Assembly (NCBI RefSeq): GCF_023065955.2
Contig: NW_026623089.1
Span: forward strand, 32,952,767-33,016,766
Source of the DNA: Ursus arctos
Taxonomy: Eukaryota > Chordata > Mammalia > Carnivora > Ursidae
Reading direction: 5' to 3'
Length of the DNA: 64,000 nt
Positions 40,933 to 55,900 of the stretch are shown here, piece after piece. Both the position numbers and the translations under genes were made by a program. The notes under the pieces are model-generated. The model did no database searches and had not been told where the DNA came from. It worked only from the letters and a program-made list of their open reading frames with translations. Within the stretch, counting starts at the first letter, position 1. Each line of letters opens with the position of its first letter.

Positions 40933-43900
40933 CTATGTGTGCTGGGACATACCATTCACCAAACTTCTCAGCTGTTTCACGACTGTCTCTATCAACTTCT
41001 GTTTGTCTCGATCATTCTTCCTGAACTGAGCAAATATATTGTTCTTTTTGCTAGTATCCTTCATCCTAAAAATATATGTGAATGAAGAGGCTTGGTAAAA
41101 GGAAATTAAAAGCTATGCTGTCACAAGTAAAATATCTTGGCATGCTCTGAATTACCTCTCGCTAATCCTTATGCTTGAAAAATATACTTAAAAAAATAGG
41201 TACTAAGAAAAATACAGAGCAACTACACAAAAAATTAGCAGCTTTATTTTACATTCTATACGAAGTGGAGTTTTTGCATTAGTATGTAAAACTAAAGTAT
41301 GTTAAATTTGCTAATATCATACTATTTTCTAGTATTGGTCCACAATGTACGGTAAAATACATACCCTCTATGCACTCTGCAAATCACATTCATAGCAAGA
41401 CAAGGTGAAAGAAAAATAACATTAGAAAATTTAAAGCAGCATTTTTTTTGGGGGGGTCCTCAGTAGTGTTTCATGGCATGGTAAAATAAATTTACATTTA
41501 TTTTAAACAGTTCCTTTTGTCCTCTGAAATCAAATATATCACAGATATTTTGAAATGTAGGAAAATAATATACATTTTTAATTCAAAAATTGAAAATATT
41601 AATAGTGATACCTAAAATGAAATATAATTAAGTGAAAAGAAAATCTGCCCCATAATGAGAGGGAAAAGTAACACCTAAACTTCTATTTTTTTTTAATTAG
41701 ACAAGATGCACTAAAATTTTGTTCACATCAACAGAAACTGCAATCTCATAAAACTACACCAACACCAGGAAAGAAAGAGGCTTATGTTTTGGTCATTAGA
41801 ATGGACTGAGCTTTTAAGCTCCATTTAGACATTTCTCTTTTGTTGAAAATCTCTAGTTGTTCAATCATCACTAAATCACAAAATGCTAAAATGTTATACA
41901 AAAAAGTCTTCAGAATATACTCACTTCTCCAAAAGAATAAGAGCGGTGTTTGGATTCACCCGAAGGTACTTAGAAGCTGGCTGTCCATAATCAGCTAGAT
42001 AAGTAGACCAATCCCAAACCATAAACAGGTCAAGGAGCTGAGGAAGATAGGGCAAAAATGTTAAACCAACTTTTGACTATTTACCCATAGCTAATACATA
42101 CAGTATATGCCATTCTTGATCCACTTTACTATGACCTTCTTATAGAAGGAAAAGAATAAGGAATTCATTTTTAAAATTTTATCATTAACTACACTTTATA
42201 GCCAAAACAGTACATAGTATCTTTTTACTTTTGAAATTACTAAAATTGTCAGGGGTTGCTTTTCTAACACAATACCTGATTGAATTCTCAAACAACTATA
42301 AAATAATGAAAACACTATTAATAGAATTATATTAACACCCGTACCTGATGTATAGAGATTTAATCTTTACACGTTATTCAGTTCATACTCCAATTTAATT
42401 AATAAGGGTTGGTGCTACTACCTGTTTGAAGAATTTCAAAGAACTTAAATTGAACCTTTTTTCTTAGAGGTTAAGTATGTTTACCTTTCAGAGAAGCCGT
42501 TTGTACCTAGACTTTTCCCAAAGTAATTTAAACCAAAAGCTCAGATAATCTCAATTAAGTGCATTAAACAACCTCTGCTGGGTTCTCCCTGGTGATAGAT
42601 CCTCAGCAGTATTATGAAATGAGGGCTCAGGACTCAGCCTGTTAACTCTAGGCAATCATTTTGTATAAACAAACAACAACAAAAAGAAGCCCTCTTGTAT
42701 TCCGTAGTGTTTTAAAATTGACTATTTGCTTTATAATCTCCAGTTAGAATTGTTGTCAAATATGGAAGTAATCTTTTAAAAGCAATGCCGTGCCTAAACC
42801 AAAGCACCAAACTCCTTATCCAACTTTAAAACCCTAATCTCCTTTAAGCCATTTAAAACCAACTTCCTATCCCCATTTGAATTGTTTCAGAAAGCTAAAT
42901 ACTTTACTTACTACCTTCCTTCAGTTTTTATATTATTCTTTCTTCTTGTTTTAACTCACTTTATAAGTAAGGGGTGTATTGGTTTTGCTTGCAATTGAAG
43001 GAAGCATTTGTATTTACTCATAGGATATGTGAGCCAACCCACAGACTCTGGGAGGGATAAAACTACTGGGGTGATTAAAAACTAAAGAAAGGTTACAAGA
43101 AACTAGCTCTTCTTTAGGAAGGTAATGGACTTGTCTGACTCTTTTCCCATCCAATATACAACTATCAGTAGAGACGTTCCCATAAAAGGGTGAAAATTCC
43201 ATAATGAAAACAGTAACTACTAATACTAAAAGCCACTCTATTTTCTTTTGGACAACATTCTAGGCTATATCAAAAGTTAAGATATTGGTACAGAAACTAC
43301 ACTGAAACAATGTTAAAATAATATACTGTCTGAAAAAGAAAAGTTATTTAAAGTTTAAATTTATTTAAACTTCTGTGTAATTTTTGACTGTTGCTTAGCA
43401 ACAAGCAACTTTCACAAAGAGGGAAAACTTTCACACACACTGATGGTGAAAATGAAAATTGGCATTAACATCTCTGGAATGTGATTTTATAATACATGTT
43501 TAAGAACTCTATAAAAATGGCCCTTCCCTTTGATTCAGTAATCCTGGTTCTAGGAATCGAACCTCAGGAAACAATAATAAAGGTAGAGAATAATGATGTT
43601 AATCTCAAAAATGTTTAACTGTGTTATCAAAAAACTAAAGGAAAAAAAAATCCGAAAACAGCCCAAATCTCAATATTAAGAGAATGGTTAAGTAATGAGG
43701 TACATCTATCTGTAAGATGAATATCATGCAGTTATTAGAATCGATGTTTACACAAAACTTTAAATATCTTGGTAAGATGTTTGTGATAAATGTTCCTATT
43801 AAAATTACAAAAATACCCATCAAAAAAGAATGGGAGAACATTTTCGAGAATGTTAAGAATGGTTGCTATTTGTGTGGTGGGGGTTACGGGTAACTGTTAC

Positions 43901-46900
43901 TGAATTCTTTATTTTCATAATAGTCCACAATGGCCATGTATTAACTCTAGAGTTAGAAATAAGGTTTACATACTTATATATTAAAATAAATTTCAATAAT
44001 AAATACTCCTCACACAGTTGTTTAAAAAAGCCTCATTTTGAAGGATTCCTCTTTTAGGTGTTTAAGTGTGTGTTTGCACATGTATGTGTGGGCATGCGCA
44101 CAGTCAGCAGAAAGCAACGACTTAATACACTTGCTGTAATCTCCCTCTCTTTCCAAAAGGCATTAGCAACATGACCTTTGGGATTTGGAAGAGGAAGAGG
44201 CCTTAAAATAAGTCTCTTTTCCTCTTGGGCGGATCTACCCCCAGGTGGGAAAGGAGGAGTCCATTTAATGAATTTAAAACCTACACCAACTCCAACAGTG
44301 ACTACAGAACTGGTTCTCCCACACAACAGCACAAAAACACACTCTCCTAGAAAAAGAAATATTGTGCTTACAATTTTCACATGTGGTCAGATACTCATGT
44401 GCAAATCTCTTATCACCAGAAGTTACAGGAACCATACAATTTAACCTGCCTGCCTACATGTAGACAAGTCTTCTCTACATGCTTTTAAACTTACACTAAT
44501 ATTCTATAGAAACACACATTGTATATCATTAACTTGTAGACATCTATGGAAATCTGCATAAGATTGTACATTCACGGTTAAGGAACTCATTGCCATTGTG
44601 GAAAAAAGGCCAACGTTCTAGATAAGATTCATTTATTCATTCAAGAAATATTGACTGACCACCTATAATGTGCTAACTACTGTGTCAGGCCAGAGATACA
44701 GTACTGAATGAGACAATAGTCCCTGTCCTTCAAGAGTTTACCTTTTCAGTGGGGAAAGTGGGGAGGTGATAGTTAACAAGGAAACAAGTAATGTTTTGAT
44801 GTTGACATGAAGAAATTATAAAGGAAAAAAAACTACTCACACAATCCTAGAAATTTAAACTACAGTAACACATGAGGAAGCCACAATCAATTTATTTTTA
44901 AAATTTTTTAAATTTTTTCTTTTCTTTTATAGTTTCAAGTTTTTATTTAAATTCCAGTTAGTTAACATACAGGGAAGCTCAATCAATTTATTTTATTTAT
45001 TTTATTTATTTTTTATTTATTTTTATTTATTTATAAGATTTTATTTATTTATTTATTTGAGAGTGAGAGAGCACAAGGGGGGGGGGTGAGAAGCAGAGGG
45101 AGAGAGAGAAGCAAGCTCCCCGCTGAGCAGGGAGCCCTACCCCAGCTCCATCCCTGGACCCTGAGATCATGACCTGAGCTGAAGGCAGATGCTTACCAAC
45201 AGAGCCACGCAGGTGCCCCGCTACAATCAATTTAATATTAAGACAGAAGCTGCTGATTTCTGTAGGAGCCAGTGACTGCTTGCTCATTATTCCCAGCCCA
45301 CGGAATACAACAGCCCAGCTGCTGTAGACTCGAGCACCATTTCTATGTCTGTGCCCTAAAGGATGCACGGATACGGGTGCAGAGGAAACATCAGGCCGGA
45401 AGCATACTGCCCTCCTATTCTGATTTCTCATTTCCATGTGTGTAAGGATTTTTCAAATGCATAATACTGCTTTTAGTAAGTAAATAGAAACAAACTTCCT
45501 AAAGCTAGGCAGGCAAATGCACGAAGTGTGTCCAGCAGAGTGTTAGCCACTCAGTAGCCACTGAAGAAATAACTTACTGATTGATGATGCCAGACCGTCC
45601 CAATTGTACCCAAGAGCTTTTTCATAGGCTTTTCAGAGTATAAAAAATGAGCACCCTACAGACTTCTTTGGCTTATGTTCACAGCTCTCTGAAAAAGGCC
45701 AGTTTTGGCCTGTGGGCAAACTAGGACAAGTGATTGTAGTCAACTGACTTCCCTGGGGCACTGGTAAAGAAAACAGATTCCCTCATGATAAAGACCTGGA
45801 TATAATGTTAGTAAGAGTTAAATGATCTTCCAAGAGAAAAGCAGCACTAATATTTCTGAATGGTCTACCGGTGTCCCTCATCCATAATTACTACAAGGTC
45901 CTGTTTCACTTTTTTAAATTGAAGTATAATTGCCATACAATATCCTATGGGTTTCAGGTACATATCATAGTGATTTGATATCTTTATACATCACAAAATG
46001 ATCCCCAAGGTAAGTCTAGTTACCATCTGCCACCATACGTAGTTATTGCAATATTACTGACTACATATCCTATGTTGTACATTACATGCCCATGACTCAC
46101 TTATTTTACAACTGGAAGTTTGTACCTGTTAATGCCTTTTACTTATTTCACCCACTCCGAAACCACTCCCCACTCTGGTATCCAACAGTTTGTCTCCTGT
46201 ATCTCTGAGTCTCTGTTTTGATTTGTTTTGTTTTTTAGATTCCACATTATAAGTGAAATCATACAGTATTTGTCTTTCTCTGATTTACTTCACTTAGCAT
46301 AATACCCTCTAGGTCCATTCATGTTATCACAAATGGGAAGATTTCACTTCTTTTTACGGCTGAGCAACAGTCCATTGTGTATATATACATCTCACAGCTT
46401 CTTTATCCATTTATCTACTGACAGACACTTCAGTTACTTCCACATCTTGGTGACCGTAAATTATGCCACAATGAACATATTGGGTGCATATCTCTCTTCA
46501 CATTGGTGTTTTTGTTTCCTTTGAATAAATACCCAGAACTGGAACGGCTGGATCCACACCCACTGCGGAGCCCGACGTGGGCTCGATCTCACAATCCGAG
46601 ATCATGACCCAAGCCAACATCAAGAGTCAGATGCTCAACTGACTGAGCCACCCAGATGCCCTGGAATTGCTGGATCTTATGGCAGTTCTATTTTTAATTT
46701 TTTGGGGAACCTCCACGCTGCTGTCCATGGTGGCTGAACCAATTTACATTCCTACCAGCAGTGCACAAGGGTTTCCTTTTCTCCACATCCTTGCCAACAC
46801 TTGTTATTCTTTGTCTTTTTGAGAGTAGCCATTCTCATAGGTGTGAGGTGATATCTCATCGTGATTTTGATTTGCGTTTCCCTGATGATTGAGCATTTTT

Positions 46901-49900
46901 CCATGTGCCTGTAGGCCGTCTATATATCTTCTTTGGAAAAAATGTCTATTCAAGTCCTTTGCCCATTTTTAAACTGGATTGTTCAGGGGAGGTTTTGATA
47001 TTCAGTTGTGTAAGTTTTTTTATATATTTTGGATATTAGCCCTTTATCGAATCTATGGTTTGCAAATGTACTCCCCATCAGGCAGGTCGCCTTTTTGTTT
47101 TGTTGACGGTCTCCTTTGCTGTGCTTCTCAGTTTGATGCAACCCCACTTTTTCACAGTTTAAAGGACAGTTCTTCTTTCTTTCTTTCTTTCTTTTTTTTG
47201 GATTATCAACAGAAGCTTTATTTCTCACTGCTTGGAGAATAATTGTAGGGTACATGGAAAGAGGGAGGGAAGGACGGAGGGACTGTGGGAGAAGGAATCC
47301 TGAGAGGAGGAGGGGCTGAATTGGGGAAGATGAGAAGCACGTACAGGGCAAAGAGGCAATTGGACGATAGGAGATACTGAATGGCGGAGGGAGGGAAGTT
47401 ATAGGGGGCATAAAATTCAGAGTCAGCCATGGGGGGGTGAGTTAAAGTACAGTTCTATTGAAGTAAAAGATGTAACACAAAACTAGCACATTATTCTTGG
47501 GTCCTACCTAACGTTATGCCAAGCCAGAATTATGCAATGAGCCCATTTTATAGGCTGCTACTCATGCCTGCTTTGACCAAAAACATGATACCTGGTCTTT
47601 AGAATAGTTTAAAAAGAACATGCCTGCTCTGGAGCCGGAGTGTGATAGGAAGGGAGGAGGAAACTGGAGTGGTGCCAGAAAAAAACACTGACGCTCACCT
47701 TCACTGTGCACTCCGTCAGTCATAGCCTTGGGGTCTATCTCTCACATTTGGTCAGGTTTCACAGGATGCAGTATATCCTCAATATTAAAACCTAAGTTAT
47801 GGAAAACCTCACTTCTCTACCTTAAGCTTTCCTCCCTTTCGGATGGCAGTGCACAAATAATACATTTGCTATTAATTACACAAAATCTCTCTCAGTCTTG
47901 TAAATAAACAGTAAGACACAGTCTCACAGGTGAATTTATTAACATATATACGTGATATTCAAAGATGTAGATCAAACATGAACAAAAACAAAAATCTTCC
48001 CTAGATTATTCAAAAGCAATTTTACAATTACTTATTAAAGGATAAAGTCAGGCATATTATAATGAAAATTGGTATTAAGTTCTATAAATGGGTTTGTTCC
48101 AATAGTCAAGTAAAATAATTCTACCTTAAATCCTTTTGGGAAGTAAGCAAAGTATGGATCATACAAAAATGAATAGCAAAATAAGATGCCTCGGCTCTAT
48201 CTCATCGTGATTTATAAGATTATATAAAATTAGTATCCTAACTTCTTTTTTTCACCAAGGATTCAAAAATACCCTTCATTACTAATCTGATAACATAAAG
48301 TGGACTTATGCCAATATCTGTAAGTGAGTTGTAAGTTTCACTTCCTCAGCATTCCCTGTGTGTGCCCAGCAAACAAAAAGATTTAGCTTAAGGAAAATAT
48401 GGTTGCATGGGTGGTCCCATTTATATGCTCAAAATAGTTGAATCGCTTCAGAATCACTGAAGAATTCGTTTGTGTCAACGCATCTGGCTCGCTGACAGTT
48501 TCTCCTCCTAAGTCTTACTCCCAGTCTCCACCCAAGAAACTTGGGGTCTCAGACCTGTTGAGATCACTTTGTGCAAATGACACAATGAATCTAGGCCGAC
48601 TTAAAACCCTTCTGTGGAACTCTTGAAGTGACTTTTTGCCTTTGTAAAAGTGAACCCAGAGTGCCAGGTCATTTTTTCCTTGAATCTGGTTTAGCTTTCT
48701 TTGTTTTGAGTCTTTTGGGTTTTGCTTTTGAAGCACCTCAGGGGCAGTGACCCAAGACAGAAGATAAATAAAGCTAAGCCAACCTCAAGAGAAAAGCAAC
48801 TGGGGATACCAGGTTTGCTTTTGTAAATGTGAACAGTGACCTGGGGGCTCAGGGTCAACCTTAGTCCCCCAAATTCCCTTTTCCAAACACAAAATCCACC
48901 TGGGACCTCAGAGTTGCTTTGCAGCTTCCAAAAGTAAAGCAGATCATTTTTCCTCTTCCTCCAAAACGCAAAGCCAAGGCAAGGGTTCCTAGAGCACTTC
49001 AGAGACTTAAACAGCAATGAAAATCCTAAACCATAATATAGCTTTAATTAAGAAATATGAGCAATTAGGTACTGGGGATTCAAGAAAAATGGGTCTTACT
49101 AAATTAGTCCCAATGGGGGAAAATATAAGTCCTTTTTCTAAATAGATGTTGAAATCAAATGATAAGCTCAATATGATTTTTAAAGCTCTTGGCTTTACCC
49201 CATTTCCAACTATCCTAAAACACCACATATGAAAAACTCCACATGAAGCACAGAAGTTTAAGTAGCAGCCAGAAAGGGCCTAGCCAAAAACTGTAAAATA
49301 GCAGTATCGTCCCTCTTCTCACCTCACTTTTTGCCCTCAGGTTTTAACTGCCCTCAAGCTGCCTCTGTTCTCTGATACACCTGACCCCTAACCCATGCCT
49401 ACCCTCTTCAAATGCCCCATTTGCCAAACCCGTTCTCAGCCAGCCTTTCCACTCCCACCTATGTAGGACCAGAAGCAAGCTCTAGGCACAGCACTCTGTA
49501 GAGACCGTTTAAAGGCATCAATCTCTTCAGGTCATTTCACTAGGGTGAACTGCACACAGCAGAAGTAGAATGTTCTCAAAGTATTTTTGATGGTAAGTTA
49601 TATAGTACTCCTAGATAAACTCCTTGGGTGGGTTTGGAATTTGGGAAAAGAGGCAAGAAATGGAATTTACTCAGATTTACACACATCCACATTTGCTTTA
49701 TCTTTAATTTTTTGGTCACTATCATGGCTAAAATGGCATACACATACATACATATATATGATTTTATATGGTTAATTTCTTTATTAAAATTAATTTACCA
49801 AGTAATACATGGTTAATAATCATACAGAGCCTATCATAAAGACCAACAGTCCCTTGCCCCACCCTTCCCATTCTTAGAAGCAATCACATTTAACTCCTTC

Positions 49901-52900
49901 TGTTTAACTCAGTGTCTCTAAATACACTTATTTTTCTAATTTTTGATTTATCAGCTTGCAGCTATCACGTATGACAGTTCACCTTACTTACACAACCTTC
50001 TTATTTTTTATTGTGATCACAATTTTTCTCTATTTTTGCTTTTATAACTTTAATATAATTAAACTCCTATTTCTTGTTCTGTTACTTTTACAAAAATTTT
50101 TAAGGGAGCTTTGAGATGTATTTCACATATAATTCATCCATTTAAAGTGTACAAATCAATGGTTTTGAGTATATTCATGGAGTTGTGCAGCCATCTCAAT
50201 CAATTTTAGAACACTTTTATCACCCCACACCATTAGCAGTCACTCTCCAAACAGGAGTCATACAACATGTGGTCTTTTGTAACAAGTTTCTGTCAATTAG
50301 CATGATGTTTTCAAGGGTTGTCCATGTTGTAGCATGTGTCAGTACTCCATTCTTTCTTATTGCCAAATAATATTCTACCGTATGGATATGCCACATTTGT
50401 TCATCCATTCAACAGTTAATGGACATTTGGGTTATTTCCATTTTTTCAGCTATTACGAATGATACTGCTGTGAACATTCATGTACAGGTTTTTGTGTGGA
50501 TTTATGTTTTTGTTTTTCTTGGGCATATACCAGAGAGTAGAATTTGTTACATAAACTTTTAAGAGGATCTTTTGACTCTCCATTTAGTAATATAAGAAAT
50601 TAACGCTTTTTTTTAAAAGATTTTATTTATTTATTTGACAGAGATAGAGACAGCCAGCGAGAGAGGGAACACAAGCAGGGGGAGTGGGAGAGGAAGAAGC
50701 AGGCTCATAGCGGAGGAGCCTGATGTGGGGCTCGATCCCATAACGCTGGGATCACGCCCGGAACCGAAGGCAGACGCTTAACCACTGTGCCACCCAGGCG
50801 CCCCTAGAAATTAACACCTTTAATGAATGAATTTTAAAATAATTCTTTGGCAACTGGGATTTAAATTATTTATATTACATATTTAAACCCAAATAACAAT
50901 AGATATTTAACTAAAGTTTCCTAAAAGTTCTTTATAAATGCTGAAAGACGTTAATAAAATTATTATCAAGAATTTTTCTAGCTTCTATTTCTGAAAAGTG
51001 AAATCCCTATAATTATCCAAAATAGAAAGAAAATTTCAGTTTCCTCCGGTACATTTTCCTCAAATAGTTGAGTACGATTTTGATTTTTATAATACCTTTG
51101 CATATATACTTGGCTTTTTTTTCTTCAGTCATGAGGATACCTACCTAATTCAGCTTCTTGATATTAAAAGGTGGGTTATATATTGAACAATAGCATTTAC
51201 CTAATTACCCAAACCAGAAATCTGCATTCAGTCTGTTTTGGTTGAGACCGGCAGGTGCCCTGTTTGCCTGTCAATGTGTTTGTTTTTAAGTAGGCTCCAT
51301 GCCCAGTATGGAGCCCAGTGTGGGGCTTGAACTCACAACCCTGAGATCAAGACCTGAACTGAGATCAAGAATTGCACACTCAACCAACTGAGCCACCCAG
51401 GTACCCCATCATTCAGTCTGTTCTGACTCCTCTCTTTCACAACTCTGGCATCTAACTTATTGCCGAATTGTGCCAATTTAACCTCCTAAATATTTCCTGA
51501 ATTCACTTGCTTCCTACTTCTGTCCCTACTACTACTACTATCCTAGTTCAGATATCATAATCTCTACCCTGGGGACTTTGGTGTCACCTACCCTGCTCTG
51601 CCTCTCTCTTCTAATACCCCAGATCCATCAATCTCCACACTGCTGCCAGAGAGATCCAGTTAAAATACAAATGTGATCACACCATTCACTTACTTAAAAC
51701 AGTCAATGGCTTCCCAACTTCTTCAAAATAAAGCTAAGTTCTTTAACATGAAATGCAAAGCAATCTTGCACCAAATCCAGGTTGTTGGGGAGAAAGAATT
51801 CCCTCTGCCCTTCAATGTCCTCCTAACTGGACTAAGAATCATACTGCAATGAGACAGATTAAGTGGAGAAAATTAAATTTAATAGCTTACCTATGGAGAA
51901 TCTACACAGACATGAAATTTCCAAAGACAATGAGGCAACATGAAGCTTATATGAGCTAGAGACAGCGGTAGTGTCTGAGGATACAAAGGGAAGAAGGACC
52001 ATTAGCAGGAAGGTAAAAGGAGATGTTTGGAAAACAAAGGTTGCCCTATTATGCAGAGAAGTTTCTTAAGTAAAAGGGAGTCTCTGTTAATAATTCTCTT
52101 CCTGGTACAATCAGGCAGTTGAGGGGGAGGTAAGGAGCTTTTCCTGTATCTGCTGGGTTTTGATTGCTTTTAGCCCAAAATAATGTTCATGCCAAAGTGG
52201 CCCATCTTGGGGTGGCCAGCCCTTGGCCCCTACAAGGTCAACCTTCTGGCTTCCTCTTCTGCCCTATAATTTAAGCTCCTAAACAAGGAATTCTCTTAAA
52301 AACCATGATGACCCCTAGAACATTGCTCATTTTCTTTCCTCTGTGTGGAGTCCCCTTCCCCTCCATCACCCATGTAACCCTTATTTATTCCATAAAATTC
52401 AAATTTCTTAAAATTTAAATCCTGCCTCTCTCAAGAAGCCACCCTCCCCCCCCCCGGGCTTGGGTTGGGTTTTCTGTTTCTTTCATGTCCTCAGAGCACC
52501 TGCCACATCTCTGTCACAGGATTTTTCACAGTATATTGATGTGTCTGCCGACCCATTAAAGAATTAAATAGCAATTCCTTTCATAGATTGGGTGATTCAT
52601 GGCTATTTCAGCCCAGTCTCTTTCCAGTATCCCAGCAGTTGAAGTGCCTTTACTTCCTCCTAATAATGTACTTTGTAAGTGCCTCGAACCTGGCAATTTG
52701 TGTTGCTTATATCTGTATCTTCACATTTGGCCCAGTACCTGGTATACAGCAGGCACCAAGTAAATGTATGTTGAGATGAACTGTATTATGTTACCTTGTG
52801 ACACAGAATTTTATAAGTCTACACTGAACTCACATCTTATATACTAATAGCTATGTTATTTACTTTAATGTGAAATATTAATTAAAACATCTCTGAATTT

Positions 52901-55900
52901 TTAGTAACACCTTATAATTATTCTGAAAGCTAGAATAGTCTATTTATTGACTGATTAATTTGTGCTATAGAATACACTAAAAATATTTCACAACCAAAGT
53001 TCTGCTCCCGAGATTACCTTTTGCAAACCAGTGATGCCACCATCAAACATGTTAAATAAACATTCCCAGGTCATACATTCAATTTTCTGTCCAGATTCAT
53101 TACATCATCTGCCACACTTATGTAACAAGTGGTTTATGTAATTACTTTACCAATAAAGCTCTTACTTCCAATACTCAGAAAATCAAACCCTGAATCTCAT
53201 GATGAGAGGTGTTCACTACACTTTTGACTCTTTCTGTAAACCATTTTGCTTTATTAAAGCTATGGAGAAATAAGATCTGCTTGTATAAATTGACTGTGTA
53301 AGACCTAGAACAATGAAGGAAGACAATATGAATTAGACAATGAAGAAAAATTATATGCCAATGTGTCTATACTCTAGGATATAGTACTTGCTTGAATGAA
53401 GGGAGCTAGACTAGGCTGAAGCTTCATTATGTACTCCTTTAAATGCACTTTAATTAATAAGAAGAAAAAAGAGGGAGGGAATAACCACTTTTTAAAAATT
53501 TGTGAGTCTAAGTGGATGTTCCTCTCCCCTCCTCCCCACAGTTGCGATTTAAAATAAGGCAAATGAAAGCCTGGAGAATCTAACAGATGGATTAATCTAG
53601 TCTTCAACAAAATCAGTCACATACATTTTACTCTAAAATTTTAGTAAGTCAAGCAGTAGATGGTATTTCTAATTTGCCATTAGTTATAAATACAGACTTT
53701 TGGCTTTTGAAAAAAAACAAAGCTAAACTAAAACTAAAATCAGATACTTCAGCCCCTAGAGTCATCTTATCATTCTATTCTTTAAAATGGAACTCAGGCC
53801 ATTTGAAATAAATAAAACAAACCAAGACCATTAAATCCCAACGACTATAGGAGGAAAAGGAGGATAGTTTCTATGGTAATACCTTAGAAGGCAGTGACAA
53901 AAGTGCAGACCCAGTTCCAGTCACTGCATAACAAGACTTCACTTTGGTGAAATGGGGAACTTAATTTCAGATATGTATCTCATTTGTTCTGCTTTCTAGA
54001 GATATGGCCTCTGTTTTATGTCCTAATATATAAATATAGATGCTTTACCATTTTGCCATGGGTTCCCAAAGGAATGCAGAGTTAGCTAGATAAACTACTA
54101 TACCCACCATGAGGAAATACAGAAAATAAAATCTCTGTGGTCTCCATTTAAGACAAAGAATATTACACTATCTCAGTGACTATTTTATTTAAGGGGGCTT
54201 GCATCCTCATTCATCTCTTTTTGTAAGATTTAAAAGAAAGATTTTGTAATCTTTATTTAAACAACTTAAAAAGGTATGTATTTAGTTTACTTTTCCAGAA
54301 TCTAAAAGGCACTTCTTTTACGCTAGACAATTTATTAACTCTTAATTATCCCGTTACTTCCAAACCTGATTGTATACGTAATTACCTTTTACAGGTATAC
54401 TAATTTGCTCAATAAACATGTCAGAACACTTGTGCTTAGTTTGGTTCAACAGATAAATTCAGTTTTTCCACAGCCTCAAGGCATAATTAAATTTGAAAAA
54501 AAAGGGCAGTTATCAAACTCCACTGAAGCTGATTCACTAAGGTCGGCGTACACAGCAGGTAGCCATGGCTTACTTTGGGGCCTGATGCTTGCCTGAGTGC
54601 TTCATTAATAGATTTCTGGGACAGGGTAACAATGACAATGCTGTGACATTCTGACTAATGCGGGTAACCACATGAACTTCAAAATGGGCAACAGACAAAC
54701 TTTAAGATGAAGCTTAGTTGAAAAGCATCTATGGGTAAAGACCTATTGGCATCACACCTTCACTATGGGTTACAGAATTAAAATATAAAAAGAGAAACTA
54801 AATAAAAACAGCAGGGGAAGGACTTATCTTCTTGGGAAGATGAATGCAGCCAGTGGAATTAAATAGATTGTGATCTAAGTCCTACAATGCTTGCATATGA
54901 ATCTGTATAATGGGAGTGCAAAAAGAAATCCCTACCTGACCTCTGGATAACCTAAACAGGAAATTAGGACATTTCTAAGCAAACAGGCTGTGTCATCCTG
55001 TTAAAATAATTGTTTCCATTGACGCTTGGCATTAACATTGTACATTGGGCCATCAGAAAAAACTCAAACCATAAGAGTTTCTTCCTTGTAATACATAAAA
55101 CAGAACTTGGTCTAGAACCCTCAACACAGTTGAGGGGGAAAAGTCTGTTGATAATTAGGAGGACAAAGAAGGGGAGAGAGGGATAACAAACAGGTAAGAA
55201 AGTTGGGAGTATTAAGTATTTGCAGATTGGCTGAAAATAAATTAATAAAATATTTTAAAAGTTTTATTTATTAAAGTAATCTCTACACCTGACTTGGGGC
55301 TCAAACTCACAACCTTGAGATCAAGAACTGCATGCTCTATAGACTGAGCCAGCCAGGTGGCCCCATAAAAGGAATTTCATTTTAATAAGACTCTGGGGTA
55401 ATAAGAGAGTATTCAATGCTTTTAAGGAAATAGTCAACAAACACTACAACTTAAAATGAGTCAGCTTTTCTTTTTTTCAGAATAATTTTTTAAAAAAGAT
55501 TTATCCACTCACTTGAGAGAGAGCGTGCATGAGAGAGAGCAGGGGTGGGGCTAAGGAAAAGGGAGAGTCTCAAGCAGACCACGCTGAGCACAGAGCCTGA
55601 CACAGGGCTCGATCTCAGGACCCTGACATCACAACCTGAGCCAAAACCAAGAGTTGGACGCTGAACAGACTGTGCCACCCAGGCACCCCTTTTTTCAGAA
55701 AAATTTTTAAATACTTGCTATTTGGTCACAGTGCTTCAGGATGTTGGAAACTGGAACCACTTGGTTAGGAAAATTGAGCCCCTCCAATGTCTCACCTAAT
55801 CAATATTCTATGGATATTATTTGCTTATCTGATTATATTTCACTTGGAAAAAAAGTAGTTTCTTATGATACCAATAGTGTATTTATTCTATGCCCTATTA

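Noticed and set aside
45225..45437. Possible coding exon or pseudogene on the minus strand
   Set aside because: The open frame runs on into a CAN-SINE and matches no family I know. Composition alone can explain it.
53019..53100. Possible EXOC6 exon (open stretch ending in a GTAATC donor on the minus strand)
   Set aside because: The translation ([18 protein letters not shown]...) does not match Sec15 as I know it, and no convincing acceptor was found.
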